DNA from: Trileptium ribeirensis
Taxonomy: Eukaryota; Nematoda; Enoplea; Enoplida; Thoracostomopsidae
Direction: 5' to 3'
Assembly: GCA_030248225.1 (NCBI GenBank)
Contig: JASANE010020362.1
Span: forward strand, 1 to 64,000
Length of the DNA stretch: 64,000 nt
The notes beneath the pieces were generated by a model. That model worked only from the letters and a program-made list of their open reading frames with translations, did no database searches and was not told the DNA's origin. The position numbers were made by a program, and so were the translations under genes. How positions within the stretch are numbered: the first letter of the stretch is position 1; every line of letters begins with the position of its first letter. Positions 1 to 63,100 of the stretch are shown here, in pieces.

Positions 1-840
1 ATACACAGCTAACATACAACATTAACGTTTGTAAATATTATTTGACCGCGGACAACGAAACGACTTGTATCTCACAGCTGCATTAACCGTATTACTATAA
101 TCTACTTTAGTACATTCCAAACAACAAGCGAAATGAGATAACGCTACAAAACCCATTCGTTATTGTCTCAAGATAAATATATCGCAGTTAATACAACAGA
201 ACTATATACTAGCATAATTTTCGGTACGTTTCCGCTATACCTGTTCGCCTGTATTTACGTAATCGACAATACCAAAAATAGTAGTTAACCGCTAACCAGC
301 CGCGTATGGACGCTGAAGCATGTAAGGAATATCTGACCAAAAAGCAGCGTGAACGTAGTTGTGCGTATTACAAGTCGCGGCAAGCCTGAATGTATTAAAT
401 CAAATAAGCATTAAACCCAAAGCCGAGAAAACTCGCTTAACTCTAGCCGAAGGCAGGTTTTCGCTAGACAGTAACCTTCACATGGTCGAAATTCATGAAA
501 AATTCACGCTAAGCATATGCCTATATCAATGGCGTCGCCAACCGGCGCAATCATTCCAAACCCACAAGTTATCAAATAGACGTCGACATAATCCAAAAAA
601 GCGCAATGACACGTAATATAAAACTATGAAAAAGTCCCTGAAGTAGCTAGGTAATTATATCCAACTCCAAACCAACAATCACTACATATTCATAACTACA
701 TAATAATTCAAAATTCAATATAAGAACAAGTAAGTAATTAGTGATAATAACATCGCTACCTAGGCGCCAACAAAGCAGTACCGTAATGTATTAACAATAT
801 ACGCGCTTGCCGCGGACATAATAATATATATTATATACTT
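1..840. other. Upstream DNA, C-rich and G-poor on this strand near its right end
   Basis: I recognise no gene here. The longest open frame (359-616) has no recognisable motif. Between about 601 and 780 the plus strand is strongly G-poor: 661-720 has no G at all but many C. This contrasts with the adjoining C-free block at 841-1500, so base skew flips sign near 780-840. Confidence 0.4.
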
Positions 841-1500
841 ATTATAAAATTTAAAAAAGGATTTTAAAGAGAAATTTGAAATGAGAAAAGGGGTAAAAAG
901 TTGGGGTATGACTTTGAAAACAGGAGGATGGTAAATTTTAATGTGATGAAGGGGGTAGGTAGGAGAGTTGAAATTAGGAAATTGAGGAGTGGGGGTTAAT
1001 TATTTAGAAAATAGGAGATGTTTGAAGAATGTGAAAAAATGGGGAAAATTGGGATTTTAAGGAAGGGTGAAATTTATGGAAAATGAAGAGATAGGCAGGG
1101 GTGGAGTAGATGTATGAACAGCGGGGTAAGGGAAAAAGGATATTAAAATTTGGGGTGGATTGGTAGGGTTTTGAGTAAATGGGGGATATTTAAAAAATGG
1201 AGAAAAAGGATAAAAAGGATTTTTTTGGAAAGGGTAAATTTATAGGAAATAAGAAGAAGGGGTAGGAGAGGGGTTAATATGTGATTAGGTATAGTGATGT
1301 GAAAACGATATGAAAATTTTAGGGAAGTTGTGGAGGTATGGGTAAAAGGGAGGGGTTTGAATTTTGGTTGAAAAAGTAGGAAAAAGGAGAAAAATGGATT
1401 TTGGGTAAAATTTTAGTTGTGGGCAGAAGAAAAGGGTGGGTGATGTATATATTGTAGGAAAAAGGGTGGGGGAAAAGAAAAAGTGTGTTTTATATAATTT
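841..1500. repeat. Extreme C-depleted, purine-rich block
   Basis: I count only seven C in these 660 bases, against many G, often in runs of 3-5. A diverged unit seems to recur about every 165-180 bases: a GATTTT..GGAAGGGT..AAATTTAT core is near 1053, 1218 and 1395, suggesting a decayed tandem satellite made of one skewed unit. There is no open frame of note. The function is unknown. Confidence 0.6.
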
Positions 1501-2012
1501 TATTTAAGAAATTTAGCTTTTGGGGAATTTATGGGTGTCGGTGAATTTTGATAATTATATAGGTTTTATTATATTTTATATATTTATATAAATTACATAG
1601 CTAGTTTTATATTATATAACAAGTTTTATATATATATAGTTTTACGCAAGATATTACACTCATATTCTATGCCGAGGGCGACAGGGAATACCAGGGCGGC
1701 GTGGGGGCGGCCTTTATGGAAAAGAAAAAGAAAAATTTTGTGGTGAAAAAGGCACCAGCCCCAACAATTTGTGCAGCTGTTCCGAGGACCAGATAATATA
1801 AGTGCGACTAGAACCGTTTCCGCCACTCTAAGAATCCTTAAAAGCTCACCTAGTGACTCGCTCCCAGCATTCTATGGCTACCAGGTCTCAAGCACCACGC
1901 CTTCTTTGCGCTCCAGGTGTAACTAAGCAATAAACCACGTGTAGTACAACAGGAAACCCGAGTATAGGCGTTTCCAAGAGCCTAAATTGCTAACCCACTG
2001 GCCTAAGGGCCT

Positions 2013-2072
2013 AGTATAAGCGCCTTTCCAATAGGATAGGCGCCTTTCCGATAGTATAAGCGCCTTTCCAAT
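2013..2072. repeat. 20-bp minisatellite, three units
   Basis: Three consecutive 20-bp units, AGTATAAGCGCCTTTCCAAT, then a copy with three changes, then the first again. A further diverged copy lies just upstream around 1962-1981. Confidence 0.85.
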
Positions 2073-3403
2073 ACTATATAACGACACGCAATTCTTTTTG
2101 TGCTTCCTAAATTAAGCCATAAAGCTAATCATAGTTTCATTAAACTAAAAACCAAAATACATAAGGAAGCTCTCCTATCCTGATGCGTAACCCGGAACAA
2201 ATATAAAACGCAACTGTAAGCTGACACAATATCACTAGTTATACTAGCTAGGTAATCTTGAACCAAACAATAGAAACAATAGCTGCGATTCACGATAATA
2301 ATTATACAGTTGCCTCAGTTACTCTTCTAAACTCTCAAAGCTTCCGCCGCCGCTGCTAAGCTCGAACAGTCCAGACTGAACTACAATAACAAAAACAACC
2401 TCCAATACTAGGTAGCTAAAACGACTAAATAATAGCAATTATGCAATTTAAGCTAGGTTTAAAATTTTAAGAAATAAAATTTCAAAGTAAGTTTAGGGAC
2501 CGTTAAATAAACAAAATGTGAAAAATCCCGAATGTTGAAAGTTTTGGATTCCCCTAGCCTACATGACCCCCGATAACAATGATTGTTTGTGTCAGGGGTG
2601 TAACCAAGGGTCCTGAGGCTTAATTTTTACTTTTTGGGGTTTAAAATTTCTTTGTTATGAAATCTACTATTATATGGTTCCCTGAATTTTCTAGTTTTCT
2701 AAAATCTCATATTTTACAAGTTTTATTTTATCTTTGTTATCTAATTTGCATAATTTTCAATCTTCACTCACTAGCTATGTACAGTTTGGTTTAGTTTTGT
2801 TTTCACAAATCAGTCTTAGTTTGTATCTCGAAGAGAAAGTGGTTCAAAATCAGTGCTATCATGTTTACAAGTTATTCAATATTATCGTTTTAATTTTTAA
2901 GAAGACTACCAAGCTAGTCTTTCTAGCTTTACACTACGTCAGTTTAGCGGCACTATAAGAGTTGTGTTAGAGCTGTGGAGAGTGTTAATTGAGTGTACTG
3001 GCAGGGTGGTTTTTATGATTTATGGTGAATTGAAGTTTTGGAGAGCACTTATACTCAAAGAATTGCGCTATTTGGAAAAACCTGGCTTTTTTTACGGTTT
3101 TTTAAATCGTAATCGAGCAAAGAATGCGCGTAATTGAATTGGTTATCAGCGCTGTGTAAGCTTGTGCCAGAGTACAAATACTGCACACATAGGTTATTTA
3201 CAACGTATTAAGTTAACTTTAGTTATACTAATTCCCATGAAAAACCTAAGAATCGAAGTGGTCATAATTTTAGTAGGAGCGATAGAATAGCTTAACCTAA
3301 GTTAGTAATACGTTAAAAATTTCGGCCCTCAAGTCGAGTGAGCAACACTAGGGCGAGTATGTAGGTGGGTCTCGATAAATTAGTAGTGCTACTTGTGAAG
3401 TTT

Positions 3404-3752
3404 GGCAGCCAGCCGGGGTCGGCGGATCAAGTAGTACTATTCTTGAGAAGACCCGGCTAGTATGGGGCGAGGAATCGATTACCCCCTCGAGTCGCCGTTA
3501 GATCCCACTTATTACACTTAGCCAGCCAGCCGGGGGCTACGGGTTTCCCCATACGAGCAGCCAGCCGGGCTCGTGTGGAGTAAGAAAGTTCAACTGCACA
3601 GTTGTTCGACCACTATCGTACAGTTTAGTAACGTAGTTCGGCAGCCAGCCGGGGTCGGCTTGTTTAACCTAACTGGCATTATTAGCGTAAATATAAAGCT
3701 TAGGTTAAGGTAATCAAATATATACTCGTGCGGTGTGTCAGCCAGCCGGAGG
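3404..3752. repeat. Cluster of GC-rich CAGCCAGCCGG motifs
   Basis: The 11-mer CAGCCAGCCGG recurs five times in about 350 bp (near 3406, 3523, 3560, 3643 and 3739) in otherwise AT-rich DNA, with irregular spacing of roughly 37 to 120 bases. Two copies also share the following GGTCGGC. It may be a degenerate tandem repeat or a cluster of protein-binding sites; nothing here decides which. Confidence 0.6.
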
Positions 3753-5371
3753 CGTGTTGTGTCAACCCACAAAGGCTGTAATAGAGTACTAGATAACCTA
3801 AGCGAAAATCTCTATCGCTCAACCATACCTCTTAAACACTAGCCGTGATAACTTAAGGTTAACAACTTAGGTCCAAGTCTAAGAAGCCCTAGCGTAACGT
3901 AAACCGAAAAGGAATAGAATCGCGATAAGCAATTAAATGCTGAAACGAGTATCAAGTATGTAAAAGCCGAAGGTCAGAATGTGCAAGTTCGAGAGTCAGA
4001 CTATGCAAGTGTAGAGAGTCAGACTTTGCAGGAGTAACCGGTGTAGCCTATCGTGAACAAAAATACGGTACTAAAGAATAGTGCTGTTGCTTTTTGATAC
4101 GAGTATTAAGAATAGTGTTGCGATTCTGATACAGTTATCTAAATAGTACCGCAAGTGATCTACGGCGACAGTAGTGTCTTAACATTTTATCACGTGATAC
4201 GTAATAAACCTTCTTTATACGTGTCTGTTGCTCACTTATCTGGAACTCGACTGATTAGAGCCGATCAAGGATCACGCCGCATTGCAAAACATAGGGCACT
4301 AGTACCGTTCACGAAAAGGAAGAACGTGCGCAGTATAAATCGTCCCACCAACATTCTACTGGCCACACCTCAAACCACACAATCTTCCGGTGACGAATCC
4401 CGTCCCCATTTTAGTAATCCGATAGCCGTCATAAAAATTCCGAGACCGCCCCTACCCCTTTGGATCTTTAAATATATAACAGTTGGATGTTCGGTAGGCA
4501 ACTGGGGTATCCCCAGGTCCAGATCCCTCCAAAACTCTAAAATTGGTGTTTTTACACTATTTCCTATTTTTATTTATCCCTAATTTTTAGTTTCTTAAAA
4601 TTTTGAATTCTATCGTTTTAGTTTATCTTGCGAAAGATTGCGTAGCTACCCTAGTAAGCGTAGCCGTTGCTTATTATACGGACGGTTCACGTATGCTTTT
4701 CGGTGCTAATTAATGGGAATGCTTTTTTGCGTTGTGTCTCTATTTGTTAACTGGCTTCTGGCAATTTGAGGTCTGATTTCAAGGTTATGCGAAAGAAACA
4801 CTTAGTGGAAAGAGCATATTTTATTGTATCGAATTCTCGTATTATTTTCTAAAGAACGGTGCGTAAAGGACTACGCCGGGCCTTGAGTGCGTATTAGTTA
4901 CTGATTGTTGGAAAATTGCGGCGTTACTGAAAAAAAACGAAGCATTAAGAGATTGAGCTTCACAACTAAGTATTTTAATCCAAGTTATAAAATGAATTAG
5001 TAATAGTAATCTTCCGCATAAAAAGAAGTGGCCATAATGATAACGAGAGTTTCGTCGTATTAGATATTAATAATTGTTAGTAAAGTTTAACAGCTTCGGC
5101 CCGAAAGTGTTAGTGAGGAAGATTACCCGGGCGAGCTGAACAGGTGGGCGTGAAACAGCAGAACGTGAAATTCCCGACGAGTCAGTGCAGACGCACAATA
5201 CGTTATATCCACAAGTAAAAAAGCTGTGATCAAAATTACTTGGCTAGGGCCGCGTATAACTTAACAGCGGTCAGTAAATAATGGAATTATAGAATTTAGT
5301 GGAACTGCCTGACTTATCGACTACTATCGTGCTGTCAGTTGTCTTATATATTTTTTGCTGAAATATTTACA

Positions 5372-5527
5372 TTCACAACAATGGGGTTGGTGTATATCGT
5401 TATTATTTTCCGTCTTTTCTACCGTATATGGTTGTGTTCATTATCGGGCTTCACTACAATGGGATTGGTGTATATCGTTATTATTTATCGTATTTTCTAT
5501 CGTATATGCTTGTTTTCATTATCGGTC
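5372..5527. repeat. 78-bp direct tandem duplication
   Basis: Two adjacent 78-bp copies begin at 5372 and 5450 with about 10 scattered differences. The unit is a multiple of three and stays open in two frames, producing hydrophobic repeats (TMGLVYIVII in each copy). I see no other evidence that it is translated. Confidence 0.85.
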
Positions 5528-7448
5528 GTTACTACATGGATTGGAAGTACTTGGTCCAATTGCGGGACGCAATTCTCGTTCAGAGTTAGCAATGTGCCGT
5601 ATTATAGAGTTGTGTTTTGTCTTTTGGTTTTCAGCTACAGAAGCTTGGTTCTATTCGGGTTTGGCGGTGAAAATGAAGAAGATTGAGGAAATTCTGAAGG
5701 CCTGGAAATGTCACGAAGTAGAAATGTAGAAATAAAATAAGATTAAAAAACATACAAAATGTCATGAAGCAGAGTGTAGTTTTGCTGCTTTGTTTTTGTG
5801 CTAGGATAATTTTACTAGCTATTCTGTTCCTCTTTTTCGTAAGTTTTCCCCCAGCGTAATCGCTGTTGAACACTACTATACTGCTAATACGTTTAGCCCA
5901 AATCATTAAATTGTTACTACATCGCGGTTTGATGAGTGATAAACCCTTGCCCACACCAGAAAACCACGTTCGTTATACCTCCGGCCCCGGTTGGCTGGAA
6001 CAATAGGTTGTTATGATGAGAGGAGGGATCTCACGGATGGCTCGTTCGATTCCGCTACCTTTACTCGGCCCGGGTTTTACTCACAAAATTAACCCCGCTG
6101 CTACAGCTCACCCCAGGGAGTTCTCTCTCGACACAAGGCCGATCTTTTTATATAGATATACTAATAGGTCGCTAATAGGTGTCACTCCTAATACATGGGT
6201 TATTTGAGCCTATAGTATACAAGTTTTAGTTGGGAATTAGTACATATTAGTAAGCTAAATTTTTTATTTGATTACAGATTCAGTTTATTTGTGCCCTTTC
6301 ATTGGATGCTAAACCTGCAAACCACGTCTTCCGAGTAAAAATGGGCCCAAAAGAGGTCAAGGGTCACATTTTTTTGAAATTCGGACATTGGATATCTATA
6401 TTTTGTGACCTATATCCCAGTGATGGGTACTTCGCGGTGAAAACGGAGTAATTTCCGAAATCCTCTTGAGAGTTACAACTTTGCAGTTATGCATTTTTGT
6501 CAGAGCTGCCGTTTTCGAGCTATGAGCCAAAGTTTAGAAAATACCCTCAAAAAGTGAAAATTTCAAAACTTTTACGAAGCAAGTTCTTCGTCTGTTGGGT
6601 TGATCGATGGGGTTACAGGGTTATTTAGCCCGTTAAACCCGTTGTATTCATTGTTTTAGTCTTATACTGGTTGTGTTATTAATCCTGCAGGGCGGTGTCC
6701 GAACAAAATTTGGTAAATTTTGACACCAGCAATAGTCAAGTTTCGTCACATTTCCACCATAGATGTATGTAAGTCAGTCGAACGTGTTTGTAGATTTCCG
6801 TTGATGCTAAATGCGAAAAAAACAATAGTGTTTGCATGTTATGCATCAAATAAAGCTCGAAGTCTTATGGGCACTACTACGCAAGAATTACTCAAGGTTA
6901 TAATTTTTCATAAAATATGTGATTTATAAATTACAAAAGTTTTCGTCTCTTTAGTCACTGGAAGAAGCAATAATCAGTTCTTCGGCTCTGATATATACCT
7001 AATGTGACGGTAGCGTTGCCCCTGAAGTGTTGCCGATTTTTTAATTGCTATCATGGGACCTTAATAGGGCTTTGGGGCCCTGAAATTGGAACGATAAAAT
7101 GGTAAATAGCCGCAAAGTACCCCTCGCTTTGCGAGTTACTACTATACTGTCAGAAACCTGAAACTTGTAGAAATTTTACCGCATTTTAAAGATGGAATAA
7201 CCAAAATTTCTATGCTACATGCTTCCTAGACACCGTGTATTTAGCGATGATAGGTATATATCAATCGTTCCAACAGCCGTTACACTATATTCATATGTAT
7301 ATATATGTTTTCAACTTTAAAACGTCTCAGCTTTGCCAATGATTTGTAGTTTTTAGCTTAATTTTCGCTCGGTGCTCGCTGCTTTCGTGAATATCGTACT
7401 CGATTTGGTGTTTAGTTGTTTAAACTATATTTTCATTACCGATATAAA

Positions 7449-59229
<51,781 letters not shown>

Positions 59230-59495
59230 CTCTGGCGCTTCCCAATATTTCGAGACCAACACCTCAAACTGGCTCGATCGGCACTAAAAGTCGACGCTGG
59301 AAATATTCTATACGTACAGCGACTATGTCGGCGGTGCTTGGTATTCGAAACTCAGTCTTAAATAAACAGACTAAAATTCTGTGTTTGCGCCAAAATTGAG
59401 AATACAGTATTTGAATTAATATGTCCTCATATTTCATTCGTTTGATGTTAATCTGGCAGGTTGTTTCTGGTATGCTTTCGATACAATAAAGCAGT
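59230..59495 (+). terminator. GDH 3' UTR with two polyadenylation signals
   Basis: After the TAA the sequence holds canonical AATAAA hexamers at 59361-59366 and 59485-59490. Either could direct cleavage 10-30 nt downstream, giving a 3' UTR of roughly 150 or 280 nt. A weak terminal-inverted-repeat-like pair (TACAGTA near 59404, its complement near 59515) spans this region, so the distal signal might lie in an inserted element. Signal assignment is from the motif only. Confidence 0.5.
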
Positions 59496-59933
59496 TTTTC
59501 AATAATAATTCGCTCGGCCAGTACTGTATAATAATAATATTTATCATTTCTGTTTCAAAAAATATGGTATGGCTTGGGTATTAGGTGGTGTAGTCTTTTT
59601 TTATGATTAAGAATTCCACGAATTGCCTCATTGCTTTCTTTTTCAATTCATAAAAACCTGACCTGCGTCGGTTCAGTTTTGGGTGCAAAATAATTTTAGT
59701 GAAACTATACTGACGGCGCGACCGTACAGCTCTCGAGGCCCTTCTTAAGATTGCCCTATCGAGGAAAATATAAAATAAGCGTGGCAGGTGTAGAAATCGT
59801 TAGCATTGGGTAGTGAAGTATTACATGTCATAAAGATGGCGAGAACAGTAGAATAAGGCGAATCTTTTGAAGAAAACAAAGCGCCGTTTTGTCCAAAGAT
59901 AATTCACGATCAGAAATTAGCGCAAAATAATCG

Positions 59934-60145
59934 GTCAAAATTTTATTGGATTTTGATTAAATAAAATTTCGATCGATTTCGATTAAACGAAATTTTGATT
60001 GATTTGGATTTCGTGCCATTACGATTTTAGCGCGAATAATAATATCAAATTAGAAAAATTTGATTACTTTCGATTAAATGAAATTTGGATCGATTTCGGT
60101 CGGTTGTGATTAAACGAAATTTCGATCGATGGCGATATCGATCGT
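59934..60145. repeat. Degenerate ~26-bp repeat GATTAAACGAAATTTCGATC
   Basis: Six to eight imperfect units of CGATTTCGATTAAACGAAAT type. Most contain GATTAAA and an ATCGAT-like step. Confidence 0.8.
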
Positions 60146-60146
60146 C

Positions 60147-60779
60147 TTAGATTATTGTACTGTTGTAGATAGCGTGTGACGAAGATTCCATTTCGCTATT
60201 TTGATTTTCGTACTTAGCAAAATCCAGACGGTTGCAAAGACTGTCAATATAAACAATTTTTGGCGTAATTCTAGATCGGCGGAAAAGCTGGCGGTGTTTT
60301 CTAATGTAAAATTGTTTACAATGATCATAGTGCTGGTTATACACGTGTAAATGCAGAGCATTGCACATAGTTTGCTTAAAGCTGATTGTTTCGTTATAAA
60401 CTGTCTCAAATGGGACTGATGTGAAAAAACACAACACTAAGTCTGTTAGTTCATCCCGAGAACTACCGGTGTTGTTAAAAATATGAAAAATACTTGGCAA
60501 TACCGTGAGTCATACTGATATTCGTGCTTTAATTTGTCGATAACATTTGCACACACGTGGCTCGCAGACGTTGAGGTTTGAAATGGTTAGTAAACGAGGA
60601 GCAACCTGGGACCTTGGAGTTTCAGTGCTTTCGTGAAAACGTAAAATGCTCTGAAACATCGCATGACACTTTTGAAGTACGATAGTAGGAAACATGGAGT
60701 AAAAAATGGCATTGTGATCAGAGATTATGCCGTTTGCCATATTATTACGCACAACTGGAGAAACTTTATTATATAACAT
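60147..60779 (-). pseudogene. Unidentified minus-strand reading frame with one in-frame TGA
   Basis: On the minus strand an ATG at 60779-60777, preceded closely by an in-frame TAA, opens 89 codons to a TGA at 60512-60510. The same frame then continues another 121 codons to a TAA at about 60147. In AT-rich DNA one stop in about 211 codons is unlikely by chance, so this could be a recently broken gene, a transposon relic, or a gene with an unseen intron across the TGA. The product has several Cys and His (VCEPRVCKCYRQIK; HVYNQHYDHCKQFYIRKHRQ) but no motif I recognise. It is convergent with GDH. Confidence 0.3.
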
Positions 60780-61623
60780 GTATTACACTGCATCCTAAGG
60801 TAACAACATTTGTTATAACAAGTTTGTCTAGCCCAGCTGGCTAGTTGGAATAGGTGTAAAGCATTTACATAAATCGTTTCACATCTAAAAATTGTCATAT
60901 CCGCCAGTTAGTTCTGGAATTGTAGTATATATATGTTGTAATAAAATTATTGTGTTTATACAAGCAAAATGAATTGACAGTGAGAACGTCTCGTACAAAC
61001 GCAAAACGACATGCCATTTTCTAGAAGTGAATTCATTTGTCTGCTCGTTCTAGCTGGCGTTTACATGTGTTATGTTATGAAATGGTAATGTAGGTGTTTT
61101 TGTCATGTTTTCCAGAGAATGTCCAACTCGGCTTAGCCTTCATCTACACCAAGTACATAATGTGTCCAATGGTACATACAGCGTAAGAACGGTTTGTTAA
61201 ATTTAGCCGACAAATTTTTAAAGAACTGCAGATAGTCAATGGTTGAAATTACGTGTTGAATAAAATCAATGTAGATAAGTTTACAGTATACAGGATTAAA
61301 AGCAAGACATGACAAATTTTTGAAAAAATTAAAGTCAAAGAGACGTCGTAATAAAATTACTTTGATATGCGAAATACCTAAACCCTACTGAACCAAACTT
61401 CCAATAGATTTTGAATAAATTTTGGCATTTCCCGAACGAACAGCGCTGATATGTGGCTAGTACAATAAATAGTTAGTGCTTCTTTATCTTGCCATGACAT
61501 TGATGTTTATTATGGACCATTTTGCTATATACGTTTAATTTCTGTAGTTTTCGATCTATATGATAGTATACGTTAGTTGTTGAAAAATAGCAGAGCATTA
61601 TCTATTTACAGAGTCGTTGTTTG

Positions 61624-61767
61624 CAAGGGCGTCGCAACAGGGGGACACTTTCTGGTAGCAGACGTGAAAAAACTACTGTGGTGAGGTTATAACAAAATGA
61701 ATATAAGCGACTGGCCTCTCCACTTTTTAGCCGGTCCCCCATTTATGAAGTGATTGCGACGCCCCTG
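61624..61767. mobile_element. hAT-like MITE, 144 bp
   Basis: Left end CAAGGGCGTCGCAAC and right end the complement of CAGGGGCGTCGCAATC form inverted termini of the hAT type (CAGGGGC). The flanking octamers GTTGTTTG (61616-61623) and TGTGTTTG (61768-61775) match at 6 of 8 positions, suggesting a decayed 8-bp duplication. There is no coding capacity. Confidence 0.72.
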
Positions 61768-62644
61768 TGTGTTTGTAAGCCAGGTCTTATGTTGTTCATA
61801 TTTTGTATTTTTAACGTTGTATGAATATAGTAAAAGAAACTCTTGTAAAATATTCTTTTAGTTATCACACCATTTACTGTTTGTGATAATTTTAAAGCAA
61901 CTCAGTCAACATGAAATTGCCGCGGTTGTTTTATCGTCGTCAACAATGAGATCGAGATTCCTCCATTTCTAGCGAATTTTGTTAAAGATGTGCTTTAAAT
62001 AATCGCCCGATAGTAAATCCTCACTTAAAAGCTAAGAACTTTTATTGGTTCATAAACAAATTTTGATTATTAGATGGAAAAGCTATCGCCGTCGTTTAGT
62101 TTGAATATAGTTGGTTCGTGTACCGTTGTTTCGCGCGTACATTCGTCGTGACCTAGAACCTCACAGTACCTAAAGCTACTTTTCATACGTGTCAGCACTG
62201 TACGCTTCGAGCTCTACGGGAATCGATAGGTCATCATATTAAGGAGCAGCATTGTATACCCGAAATTCATTTGTGTATTCGACTCATTATCCGTTACGCC
62301 GATGTTGATACATTGACTGTTCTACATACTTTGTGATGTTTATGATTATTTATGGTAATGTGCAATGTTTGCTACATATATATATATATTGGCTTTTCGT
62401 CTTGTATGCTCTGAAGCATAAAAAGAAGACTGCAAGTAGGAAATAATACTGCGATAACTTTAGTGGACTACAAGTCTTGTTATTGCGCGCTAAATGTGTC
62501 GATTTTTTACGGATATCAGTCCTCTGCAAACGTATGCAACTGGTTACATGACACTCTTGGCTAAGCGAGCATCTGATGCTGTTTGGTTGGGAAATCTTTA
62601 TCATGTTTAAACAACTGAAGATGGTCGTTTTTCAAGGATTTGAA

Positions 62645-63100
62645 CCGAAAATGCTTAAACGATATGATTGAAATTTCTGTGCAGGCGACAATGCGCTTGT
62701 TTGAGCTATTTTCATTTAGGAAGTTCTTGTGAGGAAATCAGTCTGGCTGAATATTTAAAAATAGTGTTTTTAGACTATTTCAGTCGAAAAACATTTATGC
62801 TTGAAGTTTTTGTACCGGCGACAATTCGTTTCTTGTTCTCGATATTTACATTTAGGAAATCAATCTGGTTGGATGTTTGTGAATAATGGTTTTTTAGGTA
62901 TTTCAATCGAAATCTTAATCTTTCTAACTATGTGCTTGAAATTTCAGTGCTGGCAATATTTACATTTAGGAATTGTGTTGTTAGGAAATCAGTCGAGCTG
63001 AAAATTTGAAAATACTTATTTTCAGATGATTTCAGTCGAAAATGCTTGAAATTTCTGTACCGCGAACAATCCTCTTTGCGATATTTGTATCCTCTTGGCA
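62645..63100. repeat. ~135-bp tandem array, three copies plus a fragment
   Basis: The landmark GCTTGAAATTTCTGTACCGG and variants occur near 62666, 62800, 62936 and 63046, with TTTACATTTAGGAA, GGAAATCAGTCTGGCTGAAT and TTTCAGTCGAAAA blocks between them. Overlapping open frames there are by-products of the repeat. Confidence 0.85.

Larger units (their letters stand above)
1501..7448. other. Region upstream of GDH, no recognised gene
   Basis: Apart from the repeats listed separately I see no recognisable gene. The longest open frame (4155-4583) begins at GTG and shows no motif. An AT-rich run with TATATATA at about 7298-7308 lies 140-150 bases before the GDH ATG and could contribute to a promoter, but I cannot locate a transcription start, and an upstream noncoding exon cannot be excluded. 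Confidence 0.4.

Noticed and set aside
4155..4583. 142-codon open frame upstream of GDH
   Set aside because: It starts at GTG rather than ATG, has no recognisable domain, and its composition is not clearly coding. It may be chance or a repeat relic.
59404..59525. Possible third mariner-type element spanning the distal GDH poly(A) signal
   Set aside because: The TACAGTA and AGTACTGTA ends are suggestive, but the inverted match beyond them is too weak to call.
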